From positions 248,001-312,000 of the forward strand of contig NZ_PDJL01000006.1 in the NCBI RefSeq assembly GCF_002563795.1: DNA of 64,000 nucleotides, read 5' to 3'. The stretch's first letter is position 1, and each line of letters opens with the position of its first letter. The notes beneath the pieces were generated by a model, which saw only the letters and a list, made by a program, of their open reading frames with translations, searched no databases and was not told the DNA's origin. The position numbers and the translations under genes were made by a program. Positions 9,047 through 17,156 of this stretch are shown piece by piece. The stretch comes from Vibrio sp. ES.051 (GTDB lineage: Bacteria; Pseudomonadota; Gammaproteobacteria; Enterobacterales; Vibrionaceae).

Positions 9047-10302
9047 GCGCTGTTATAAAGCTCGCTTGGAAGAGCTTGATGAACCGTAAAGCCACTGCCA
9101 TTTTAACCATCATGACGGTGGCAATTTCGGTGGTACTTCTATTAGGTGTCGAGCGTATTCGTACTCAGGCAAAAGATAGCTTCGCCAATACCATTTCCGG
9201 CACCGACCTCATCATTGGCGGGCGCTCTGGGCAGGTGAACTTGCTGCTTTACTCTGTGTTTCGGATTGGTAACGCCACCAACAACATTGACTGGAAGAGC
9301 TACCAAGAGTTTGCCAATCATCGAGCAGTAGATTGGGCAATTCCAATCTCACTTGGCGACTCGCACAAAGGCTTTCGAGTCATGGGAACCAACCACAGCT
9401 ATTTTGAACACTATAAATTCGGAAGTAAGCAATCACTCACCTTCAGTGAAGGCCGAGAATTCAATGGGTTATTTGAAACCGTACTCGGCTCTGATGTCGC
9501 AAAGCAGCTGGGGTATCACATTGGTAGTGAAATCATCATTGCTCACGGCATCAGTGATGTTGGTTTTAGCCGTCACGATAATTTACCCTTCAACGTGGTT
9601 GGCATTTTGGCTCCCACAGGTACGCCAGTCGACAAAACGGTGCATATATCACTAGAAGCCATCGAAGCCATTCACGCCGGATGGGAAAGCGGTGCACGTT
9701 TAGGCCCAACCCCCAAGGCACAAGATCTCAAAAACAGAGACTTTCAGCCCAAGCAGATCACCGCCATGCTGGTTGGTTTGAAATCACGCATCCAAACGTT
9801 TGCTCTGCAAAGGCAAATCAATACTTACCCAAAAGAGCCACTGAGTGCGGTTATGCCGGGCGTGGCGTTACATGAACTGTGGGGCATGATGTCGGTCGCC
9901 GAACAAACGTTGATGGCGGTGTCGGGCTTTGTCGTGATCGCAGGGTTGCTAGGCATGCTAAGTAGCTTATTAACCAGCTTACAGGAGCGCCGCCGTGAAA
10001 TGGCGATTTTGCGCGCCATGGGGGCAAGACCTCGTCATGTGTTCTCATTATTAATTAGTGAAGCCAGCTTGCTGACTGCGGCTGGAATTGTCACAGGCGT
10101 AGTCAGTTTGTATGCCATTGTCGCTATCGTGCAACCCATTATTCAACAACACTACGGGATAACTCTCACTTTAAGCGTCTTATCGCCCTATGAATGGATA
10201 CTATTAGCTTGCGTACAATGCGCTGGTATTGTGATTGGTTTCATCCCAGCTTTTCGCGCCTACCGACAGTCACTCTGTGACGGAATGACAATAAGGATTT
10301 AA
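9043..10302 (+). CDS. ABC transporter permease, FtsX/MacB family, zinc operon
   Basis: A 419-residue protein with the MacB topology: one N-terminal membrane segment (about 17-36), a large periplasmic domain (about 37-285), and three C-terminal membrane segments with the characteristic QERRREMAILRAMGARP coupling segment before the third helix. It overlaps the ATPase gene by 4 nt. MacB-type permeases usually mediate mechanotransmission or lipoprotein extraction, so their role in metal uptake is an unusual feature of Zrg-like systems. Confidence 0.9.
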   Translation: MSAVIKLAWKSLMNRKATAILTIMTVAISVVLLLGVERIRTQAKDSFANTISGTDLIIGGRSGQVNLLLYSVFRIGNATNNIDWKSYQEFANHRAVDWAIPISLGDSHKGFRVMGTNHSYFEHYKFGSKQSLTFSEGREFNGLFETVLGSDVAKQLGYHIGSEIIIAHGISDVGFSRHDNLPFNVVGILAPTGTPVDKTVHISLEAIEAIHAGWESGARLGPTPKAQDLKNRDFQPKQITAMLVGLKSRIQTFALQRQINTYPKEPLSAVMPGVALHELWGMMSVAEQTLMAVSGFVVIAGLLGMLSSLLTSLQERRREMAILRAMGARPRHVFSLLISEASLLTAAGIVTGVVSLYAIVAIVQPIIQQHYGITLTLSVLSPYEWILLACVQCAGIVIGFIPAFRAYRQSLCDGMTIRI

Positions 10303-10306
10303 CAAG

Positions 10307-10801
10307 ATGTGGAGAAAAATACTCGTTAGCGGCTTGCTCATCCTCGCATTTATTGCGCCTGTGGCAGCGAACGCCGCACCATTAAAACTCGATTGGATAG
10401 ATCTTATCCCAGAAGCTGAACGCAAACTGTTCGACAGTGTCGGCATGCCAGACTCAAATCACAGTGGCGGTGCGGCCCAACAATCTAAGATCGGCAATGT
10501 TCGACCAGAGCTGAATGGTAGCCTAGTCAAAATCCCTGGCTTTGTGATCCCGCTTGAAGGCGACGCCAACACCGTGACTGAGTTCTTATTGGTGCCCTAC
10601 TTTGGGGCGTGTATCCATGTTCCGCCACCACCGCCGAACCAGATCATTTATGTGAAATTCCCGAAAGGCGCACCAATTCAGGAATTGTGGGATGTCATTT
10701 ATGTAGTTGGGAAACTCAAAACAGAGACGCTGAGCCATGAGTTAGCAGAAACAGCTTACATTATTGAGGGTTCGAAACTAGAAGCCTACGACGATATGTA
10801 G
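10307..10801 (+). CDS. DUF3299 periplasmic protein, last gene of the zinc operon
   Basis: A 164-residue protein with a signal peptide (residues 1-24, ending AANA). The mature part has the DUF3299 pattern VKIPGFVIPLEGD and then FGACIHVPPPPPNQIIYV, with Cys and His in the same loop (residues about 101-105). It starts 4 nt after the permease stop, so it is co-transcribed. Proteins of this family are often found with MacB-like ABC systems and DUF2796. A role as an accessory metal-handling protein is inference. Confidence 0.82.
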   Translation: MWRKILVSGLLILAFIAPVAANAAPLKLDWIDLIPEAERKLFDSVGMPDSNHSGGAAQQSKIGNVRPELNGSLVKIPGFVIPLEGDANTVTEFLLVPYFGACIHVPPPPPNQIIYVKFPKGAPIQELWDVIYVVGKLKTETLSHELAETAYIIEGSKLEAYDDM

Positions 10802-10860
10802 TGTCAGTCGTTGATTCAGTACATCGAAGGCGTCGTATCGGCGCCTTTGGTCATTTGGTG

Positions 10861-10965
10861 TCACACAATGTAGCGTGATAAGTACACCAATACGCCCACA
10901 TAAAGAACCAAAAGAAACGCTATCGACAGGTGCTTTTTCAGTTTGCTTGCTTCCGAGAACTTCAT
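10861..10965 (-). CDS. Predicted 34-residue single-span membrane peptide
   Basis: The reading frame MKFSEASKLKKHLSIAFLLV... has a polar, basic N-terminus (about residues 1-13), one hydrophobic segment (about 14-29) and a short SRYIV tail. A very good ribosome-binding site (GGAGGAG) lies at 10967-10974, directly before the ATG, and this is the main reason to call it. It is convergent with the DUF3299 gene and divergent from the TIGR03899 gene. I do not recognise the family. A positive-inside pattern suggests an N-in/C-out peptide. Three inverted repeats lie upstream. Confidence 0.6.
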   Translation of the reverse strand: MKFSEASKLKKHLSIAFLLVLYVGVLVYLSRYIV

Positions 10966-10981
10966 CGCTCCTCCAAAATAG

Positions 10982-11068
10982 TGATAACAATTTTAACAAC
11001 TTGTTATCATTTTGAACAGCCCTATTCGTTCAAAACTGAGAACTCCTATCTGGTCGCTTCTTCAGATA
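10982..11068. repeat. Three consecutive inverted repeats, each with a 10-nt spacer
   Basis: IR1 is TGATAACAA-N10-TTGTTATCA (10982-11009). IR2 is TTTTGAAC-N10-GTTCAAAA (11010-11035) and directly abuts IR1. IR3 is TATCTG-N10-CAGATA (11047-11068). All arms are perfect. They lie between the 34-codon membrane ORF and the TIGR03899 gene. They could be stacked operators, since 10 nt places half-sites about two helical turns apart, or three RNA hairpins in a leader. No function is known. Confidence 0.7.
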
Positions 11069-11125
11069 AGGTGTAAATTGACACTAGCGAACATCGTCGC
11101 TCTTGGTAGGATGGTAGGAAAATTA

Positions 11126-12031
11126 ATGGCAGAACCGACAAAGCAACCTGTTGTCATCGAACACCAGTCAAGCTCAGAAAAAAGCAGTCATCACGACAAG
11201 AAAAAAGGTTACATCAGAGACAGTGCTAGCCGGATTGAAAGTATTGCGCAAATCCATGGCCTCGATGCTTTGTTGCAAGTCGACCCCCCCGCCAAGCCCG
11301 CGCTTGAACGAGCGCAACTGCGCGAGAAAAGACGCCAAGAGCAAAGACAGAAAAATCTAGAGCACATTTTAAAACTGGCGCATGGCTCATGCCGAGATGA
11401 AATGGCCGGTGAGCCAGACCAAGACTGGTTGTATCGATTTTTTGAGATGGCTCAAGACATCCACAACAGTTCAATGCAAAAGCTGTGGGCTCAAGTGATG
11501 AAACGCGAAGTCACTAATCCGGGGTCGACGTCAATGAAAGCATTAAAGATCCTCAAAGACATGTCCCCCAAAGAAGCACAAACGCTACAAAGAGCCGCTG
11601 CGCTCGCATGCAGTTTTGGTGGTGATAACAGTAAAAAGTTACTGCTTGGTTATAAAGCACATGGTGGCATGTTTAGTTTTGGCAAACGCGATACTGCCAG
11701 TAGTTTAAACATGGGAAGCTTTCAACTGCCCTATTCGAGTTTGTTGGTCTTAATTGAAATCGGGCTACTGCATAGAACCGAGCTGGAATCTGGACAAATT
11801 AGTACCGAGACACCATTAGTCCTCACTTACCAAGGGAAGAATTTGTCACTGCACGTCAACAGCAAAGGGGTTCGCTTGTTATATTATCGTTTCACCCCGA
11901 CGGGAAATGAACTTTGTACCTTGCTCGGCAATAAACCCAATTCTGAGTACTACGAGCAGATGATCGCGCTGTTAAATCAAAAATTTAGTGTTCATAGTGA
12001 CGCGAACAACGCGGTCCACCATACCGTGTAA
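11126..12031 (+). CDS. TIGR03899-family conserved protein of unknown function
   Basis: A 301-residue soluble protein. I choose the ATG at 11126 (MAEPTKQP), preceded by TAGGA; an in-frame ATG at 11012 would add 38 residues and run into the inverted repeats. The sequence has a charged N-terminal region with a KRRQEQRQKN helix, then a helical region (about 100-190, WLYRFFEMAQDIHNSSMQKLWAQVM) and a mixed C-terminus. It matches the TIGR03899 family found in Vibrionaceae, which has no assigned role. The W-L-Y-R-F-F and K-L-W-A patterns recall DUF2806-like cytosolic proteins. No membrane segment is present. Confidence 0.75.
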   Translation: MAEPTKQPVVIEHQSSSEKSSHHDKKKGYIRDSASRIESIAQIHGLDALLQVDPPAKPALERAQLREKRRQEQRQKNLEHILKLAHGSCRDEMAGEPDQDWLYRFFEMAQDIHNSSMQKLWAQVMKREVTNPGSTSMKALKILKDMSPKEAQTLQRAAALACSFGGDNSKKLLLGYKAHGGMFSFGKRDTASSLNMGSFQLPYSSLLVLIEIGLLHRTELESGQISTETPLVLTYQGKNLSLHVNSKGVRLLYYRFTPTGNELCTLLGNKPNSEYYEQMIALLNQKFSVHSDANNAVHHTV

Positions 12032-12038
12032 GCTCAAC

Positions 12039-12077
12039 TGAGAAGCTTTGGGCCATGAATGTTCCGAATGCTTCTCA
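12039..12077. terminator. Hairpin between convergent TIGR03899 gene and cysC
   Basis: Perfect 8-bp stem TGAGAAGC / GCTTCTCA with a 23-nt loop. It lies in the 90-nt space between the two convergent stops. No T-run follows, so only moderate support. Confidence 0.4.
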
Positions 12078-12121
12078 AGTAAAGCCATGACTTTTTGACC
12101 ACCAATGATCCAAATGCAGAG

Positions 12122-12739
12122 TTATCGGATCACGCCACGCGACTGAAGTGCTGCTAAGCACAAATCCACCAGCTCATCGACGCTCTTTTCACCCGCTGGT
12201 AAGTCAATTTCCGGACTTTCAGGCGCTTGATATTCTGAGTCGATACCAGTGAAATTAAGGATTTCCCCCGCGCGTGCTTTTCGATACAAGCCTTTTGGAT
12301 CGCGCCCTTCGCACACAGCCAAGGAAGCATTGACGAACACCTCGATAAACTCACCGTCTGGCAACAGATCGCGCACTAACTGGCGCTCAGCTCGGTGTGG
12401 TGAAATAAACGCCGACAACACAATGAGACCCGCATCCGCCATCAATTTAGCCAGCTCACCAATACGACGAATGTTCTCGCGACGATCTTGCAGTGAAAAC
12501 CCCAAGTCACTACATAAACCATGTCGCACATTGTCACCATCCAATAAGTACGTATGGAACCCCTGGGCAGCGAGGCGATTTTCCAGCGCCCCTGCTACGG
12601 TTGATTTACCCGCGCCAGATAAGCCGGTAAACCACAATACAGCAGGCTTTTGCTGCTTTAATTCAGCCCGACACTGTTTATCGACCGAATGCTGGTGCCA
12701 AACAATGTGTTCATCTTTTACCGTCGTCTCGGCAGTCAT
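12122..12739 (-). CDS. cysC: Adenylylsulfate (APS) kinase CysC
   Basis: Phosphorylates APS to PAPS with ATP, the second step of sulfate activation. The P-loop is GLSGAGKSTVAGAL (about residues 39-52), the substrate region is LLDGDNVRHGL, and the lid segment KGLYRKARAGEI is present. At 205 residues it has the normal length. It is the last gene of the cobA-cysD-cysN-permease-cysC transcription unit on the minus strand and is 24 nt from the permease gene. Confidence 0.97.
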   Translation of the reverse strand: MTAETTVKDEHIVWHQHSVDKQCRAELKQQKPAVLWFTGLSGAGKSTVAGALENRLAAQGFHTYLLDGDNVRHGLCSDLGFSLQDRRENIRRIGELAKLMADAGLIVLSAFISPHRAERQLVRDLLPDGEFIEVFVNASLAVCEGRDPKGLYRKARAGEILNFTGIDSEYQAPESPEIDLPAGEKSVDELVDLCLAALQSRGVIR

Positions 12740-12763
12740 AACGTATCCTTGTAAATATCGGAA

Positions 12764-14488
12764 TTAAAACGGGAAGAAGACCGGAATCAAAGTAAGTACT
12801 AATACAGAGTACACAATCGAAATCGGCACACCGATTCTCACATAGTCGGTCAATTTGTAATTGCCTACGCTGTACACCAGCAGGTTGGTTTGATAACCGT
12901 AGGGAGAAATAAAGCTCGCACTGGCGCCAAACAAGACCGCCATGATGAATGGCATCGGATCAACGCCATAACCAACCGCCATGCTATAGCCGATAGGAAA
13001 AGAAAGCGCAGCCGCGGCATTGTTCGTCACCAGTTCAGTAAGAACTAATGTCATGATGTAAGTTGCGACCAAAGCGCCAAATACGCCCCAGCCATTGAAC
13101 GCTTCAATAAATATCGCCCCCATCTTCTCGGACAACCCTGAGGAGATCATCAGTTGGGCGATGGATAAAGCGGAACCAACAATCACCACAATATCGAGGG
13201 GAAAACGGCGACGCAGTTCTGAGAATTGCACAATGCCAAACGCTATCAGCGCAATGATATACACGGCAAGACCTTTCATCATCGGCACCAGTTCCAACAA
13301 TGCACCACCAATCACGGCCGCGAAACCAAATAGCACAATAAACGATTTGTGTGTATCTAGCCGCGCACTAGAATCCAACTCATGCACCAGAACAAACTCT
13401 TTACGTTGTGCTCGGCGCTCTGCTTCAAACCGCTTACCCGGCACCAAAACTAAGGTATCACCAGGTTCTAAGGTAATACTGCCTAAACCACCTTCCAAGC
13501 GTTCATGACCGCGGCGAATCGCCACCACCACGGCGTCAAACCTATCCCGAAAACGGCTCTCTTTGAGCGTTTTATAACAGAAACTGGCTGACGAACTGAC
13601 CACAACTTCAATAAAGTTCTGTCCATTCAAATGCTGATGACCAAACAGCGTTAAGCCAGAGATTTCTTGCAGTGTGGCAACACTCTCAACATCACCACAA
13701 AACAGTAACCGGTCTTTCGCGTTAAGCACAAAATCTGGCCCCACGGAGGGCACGGTGACACCATCGCGCACCACTTCAGCGAGAAACAGTTTGCGTAAGG
13801 CGCGTAAATTATTCTCGCTAACCGTCCGGCCAACCAACGATGATCCCGGCTCCACACGAGATTCAAGAAAATACGGTAAGTCTTCCTGGCTGTGATCGTC
13901 GTAATTCGGTAATAAATAACTCAAGGGGATCAGGATCAACATCCCACCCGCCAGCACAGCTAAACCAATCATGGTCGGGGCAAAAAAGTTCAGGCTCGGT
14001 AGCCCTGCATCTTCCACAAAACTGTTGATGATTAAATTGGTCGATGTCCCTATCAAGGTTAACGTCCCACCCAATATCGCGGCGTAAGAGAGTGGGATCA
14101 AAAGCTTTGACGGCGCATGCTTTTGATTACGTTTAATCGCGCCAATCAACGAGACCACCACAGCGGTGTTATTAGTAAATGAGGATAATAATGCCGTCGA
14201 GACGCCGAGTTTGGCAATCACACTGCCCAGATTCCCTTCAGAAATACTGCGGCTGACCCAACTGATCAGCAATGTTTTTTCTAAAGCGCACGATGCGAGG
14301 ATCAACAACACTAACGTGAGTAATGAAGAGTTGGTAAAATTCGATGCGATGGTGGCGGAGTCCATCATCCCCGCCATAAATGCGATAAAGGCTGCCCCTG
14401 CAAAGACATAACTAGGCTTAATTTTCGTGACAAGCAAACAAGTGATAATGCCAAGCAATATCGCTAATACAAATCCTTGTTCCCACAT
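12764..14488 (-). CDS. SLC13/DASS-family permease with two TrkA-C domains, probable sulfate importer
   Basis: A 574-residue membrane protein. It has two halves of membrane helices (about 1-190 and 385-574) separated by a cytoplasmic region with two RCK/TrkA-C domains (about 205-380). Family motifs include SSFTNNTAVVV and GTSTNLIIN in the first half and TELVTNNAAAALSFP in the second. Its place between cysN and cysC supports sulfate as the substrate; the same gene order is known in V. cholerae. The TrkA-C domains may bind a nucleotide or sulfur intermediate. Substrate is inferred. Confidence 0.85.
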   Translation of the reverse strand: MWEQGFVLAILLGIITCLLVTKIKPSYVFAGAAFIAFMAGMMDSATIASNFTNSSLLTLVLLILASCALEKTLLISWVSRSISEGNLGSVIAKLGVSTALLSSFTNNTAVVVSLIGAIKRNQKHAPSKLLIPLSYAAILGGTLTLIGTSTNLIINSFVEDAGLPSLNFFAPTMIGLAVLAGGMLILIPLSYLLPNYDDHSQEDLPYFLESRVEPGSSLVGRTVSENNLRALRKLFLAEVVRDGVTVPSVGPDFVLNAKDRLLFCGDVESVATLQEISGLTLFGHQHLNGQNFIEVVVSSSASFCYKTLKESRFRDRFDAVVVAIRRGHERLEGGLGSITLEPGDTLVLVPGKRFEAERRAQRKEFVLVHELDSSARLDTHKSFIVLFGFAAVIGGALLELVPMMKGLAVYIIALIAFGIVQFSELRRRFPLDIVVIVGSALSIAQLMISSGLSEKMGAIFIEAFNGWGVFGALVATYIMTLVLTELVTNNAAAALSFPIGYSMAVGYGVDPMPFIMAVLFGASASFISPYGYQTNLLVYSVGNYKLTDYVRIGVPISIVYSVLVLTLIPVFFPF

Positions 14489-14739
14489 AGCCTTTCCTTA
14501 CCAAATAGCCCGCAAAAGGGCGCAACAACAACTCGTTTAACGGCGATATACCGCAAAAAACGAGTAAACAGACAAAACGAACACAAGCGAAAAAAACTCA
14601 GGCCCCTCGGTCTGCTTAGACTTCACCGAAACATTCTGATATTAGGAGAATGACCTCTTTGATTTCGCAGCTCAGTTAGGCTGCGACGCCCCAAGCACGA
14701 AAGATGATCGGCTCATGCTCTCGCACTTGGGCTGACCAA
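14489..14739. other. 251-nt spacer between cysN and the permease gene, with hairpins
   Basis: This is long for a gap inside an operon. It contains a clear hairpin TCGCAGC-N8-GCTGCGA at 14665-14686, followed by a looser repeat of CCCAAG and CTTGGG arms at about 14690-14735. These may shape mRNA stability or partly terminate after cysN. No ORF is convincing here. Confidence 0.5.
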
Positions 14740-16170
14740 TTATGCTTTCAGCAGCTGACTGACGTCTTTCGCTTCCCAATGGGGGAAGTGCTTACGCACA
14801 AGCGCATTAAGCTCTAGCTCAAACGCTGAAATATCCGTCAAATCGCGCTCTACCGCCGCAAGGCTTTCTTTCACCATGCCCGCACCAACCGTCACGTTCG
14901 TCAGACGGTCGATAATGATAAAACCTCCGGTATCGGCACAATCTTGATAGTTATCTAGCGCTACAGATTCATTGAGAGACCATTCACACAAGCCGATACC
15001 ATTCAATGGCAGCTCAGCCGCGCTGTGGGTCGACAGATTGTTGATATCGTATTGATGACGAATCGACTCAACATGACCCACGGTCTTTTTGCCCGCGATT
15101 TTAATGTCGTAGTCACGACCGGGCTGTAACGGTTGCTCCGTCATCCACACCACATTGGCAAGCAGATGATTTGTGGTTTCCACTTGAGCATTATCCAGCA
15201 CAATCAAATCGCCACGGCTAATATCGATCTCATCGCTGAGAGTTAGGGTCACCGCTAAACCAGCACGCGCTTTTTCGAGATCGCCATCAAACGTAACAAT
15301 GCGCGCCACGATTGACGTTTTCCCCGATGGCAGCGCTGTGATTGCATCACCGACTTTAATCGAGCCCGATGAAACCGTCCCCGCAAAACCGCGAAAATCA
15401 AGGTTAGGACGGTTAACGTATTGCACTGGGAAGCGGAATTCACCCGCGCCTTTTTCTTGCTCCACATCGACCGTCTCAAGAAGTTCAAGCAACGACGGGC
15501 CTTTAAACCAACTCAGGTTTTGCCCTTTGTCCACCACGTTGTCGCCTTCTAGCGCCGAAATCGGGATAATTTGAATATCAATATCCCCGGTTAGATTCTC
15601 AGAAAACTTAAGATACTCATCGCGGATCTCTTCAAAGCGCTGTTGCGAGTAATCCACTAAATCCATCTTGTTGATCGCCACAACAAAGTGTTTCAAACCC
15701 AGTAGGTTGGAAATAAAAGAGTGACGACGAGTTTGGTCAAGAATGCCTTTACGTGCATCGACTAAGATCACCGCTAAGTCACACGTCGATGCGCCTGTTG
15801 CCATGTTACGCGTGTACTGCTCGTGCCCAGGAGTATCGGCGATGATGAACTTACGTTTCTGCGTCGAGAAATAGCGATAAGCCACATCAATCGTGATCCC
15901 CTGCTCGCGCTCGGCTTGTAAGCCATCTACCAGTAACGCAAGGTCAGGCTTTTCACCCGTAGTGCCCACACGTTGGCTGTCTGAATGCACTGCCGCTAGC
16001 TGATCTTCATAAATCTGTTTTGAGTCATGGAGTAAACGACCAATTAGTGTACTTTTACCGTCATCTACCGAGCCACAAGTCAAGAATCTAAGTAACGACT
16101 TGTACTGGTGTTGTGTTAAATAGCCTTCAATACCAAGCTCGGCTAATTGAGCTTCAACTGCACTGTTCAT
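14740..16170 (-). CDS. cysN: Sulfate adenylyltransferase subunit 1 (GTPase) CysN
   Basis: GTPase subunit of ATP sulfurylase that drives APS formation. EF-Tu-like G motifs are visible: GSVDDGKSTLIGRLL (P-loop), DTPGHEQYTRNM (G3) and NKMDLVD (G4). Two beta-barrel domains follow the G domain. The 476 residues match stand-alone CysN; there is no CysC fusion, consistent with a separate cysC downstream. It lies 18 nt after cysD. Confidence 0.97.
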   Translation of the reverse strand: MNSAVEAQLAELGIEGYLTQHQYKSLLRFLTCGSVDDGKSTLIGRLLHDSKQIYEDQLAAVHSDSQRVGTTGEKPDLALLVDGLQAEREQGITIDVAYRYFSTQKRKFIIADTPGHEQYTRNMATGASTCDLAVILVDARKGILDQTRRHSFISNLLGLKHFVVAINKMDLVDYSQQRFEEIRDEYLKFSENLTGDIDIQIIPISALEGDNVVDKGQNLSWFKGPSLLELLETVDVEQEKGAGEFRFPVQYVNRPNLDFRGFAGTVSSGSIKVGDAITALPSGKTSIVARIVTFDGDLEKARAGLAVTLTLSDEIDISRGDLIVLDNAQVETTNHLLANVVWMTEQPLQPGRDYDIKIAGKKTVGHVESIRHQYDINNLSTHSAAELPLNGIGLCEWSLNESVALDNYQDCADTGGFIIIDRLTNVTVGAGMVKESLAAVERDLTDISAFELELNALVRKHFPHWEAKDVSQLLKA

Positions 16171-16188
16171 TCTCTTTCCTTAGATCCT

Positions 16189-17097
16189 TTAGAAGTAACC
16201 TTGACGTTTCTTAAGCTCCATCGATCCTGACTGATCGTGGTCGATCGCTCGACCTTGGCGCTCACTCGACGTGGCCACCAGCATCTCTTCGATAATGCCA
16301 GTCAAAGTGTTCGCTTCTGACTCGATAGCCCCAGTCAATGGATAACAACCCAGAGTACGGAAACGTACGCTCTTCTCTTCAATCACTTCACCCGGTTGAA
16401 GCGTCATGCGGTCATCATCAACCATGATCAACATGCCATTACGGTCAACAACAGGGCGTTTGTCAGCCAGATAAAGGGGAACAATTTCAATGCTTTCTAG
16501 ATAGATGTATTGCCAGATATCCAGTTCAGTCCAATTTGACAGTGGGAATACACGAATACTTTCCCCTTTGTTCACTTGGCCGTTGTAAGTTTTCCACAGC
16601 TCTGGTCGTTGACTCTTAGGATCCCAAGTGTGGTTTTTATCGCGAAATGAATACACGCGCTCTTTCGCTCGTGATTTCTCTTCATCACGACGCGCTCCCC
16701 CGAAGGCCGCATCAAAGCCGTATTTGTTCAATGCTTGCTTTAGACCTTGAGTTTTCATGATGTCGGTGTGCTTGGAAGAGCCATGAACAAATGGACTACA
16801 ACCCATTGCTAGCCCTTCTGGGTTCTTATGTACCAAAAGCTCAAAACCATATTTTTCAGCCGTGCGGTCACGAAACTCAATCATCTCGCGGAACTTCCAA
16901 TCGGTATCCACATGCAGCAGTGGAAATGGAATCTTACCCGGATAAAAAGCTTTACGCGCAAGGTGCAGCATCACTGATGAGTCTTTACCAATTGAATACA
17001 TCATGACTGGGTTATCAAACTCAGCCGCAACTTCACGGATAATATGAATACTCTCCGCTTCGAGTTGTTTAAGGTGAGTTAAACGTTGTTGGTCCAT
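16189..17097 (-). CDS. cysD: Sulfate adenylyltransferase subunit 2 CysD
   Basis: Catalytic subunit of ATP sulfurylase, forming APS and pyrophosphate from ATP and sulfate. The PP-loop-type motif YSIGKDSSVMLHLARKAF (about residues 34-51) and the AFGGARRDEEKSRAKER segment are typical. At 302 residues it has the family length. It is translated just before cysN and lies 59 nt after cobA. Confidence 0.97.
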   Translation of the reverse strand: MDQQRLTHLKQLEAESIHIIREVAAEFDNPVMMYSIGKDSSVMLHLARKAFYPGKIPFPLLHVDTDWKFREMIEFRDRTAEKYGFELLVHKNPEGLAMGCSPFVHGSSKHTDIMKTQGLKQALNKYGFDAAFGGARRDEEKSRAKERVYSFRDKNHTWDPKSQRPELWKTYNGQVNKGESIRVFPLSNWTELDIWQYIYLESIEIVPLYLADKRPVVDRNGMLIMVDDDRMTLQPGEVIEEKSVRFRTLGCYPLTGAIESEANTLTGIIEEMLVATSSERQGRAIDHDQSGSMELKKRQGYF

Positions 17098-17156
17098 GTT
17101 TTGTCTTTCCTTTTTAAGCTTGAAGCCGCGTTACGTCTCTGATCTTTGGGCTGAAA

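Noticed and set aside
10983..10992. GATAACAATT next to the 34-codon ORF, like a lac operator half-site
   Set aside because: It is only one half of the IR1 palindrome, and no lac-type genes or matched operator spacing are present.
14641..14740. ERIC-like repeat in the cysN-permease gap
   Set aside because: A few short stretches (gctgcg, cgaaagatga) recall ERIC, but ends and core do not match; kept only as hairpins.
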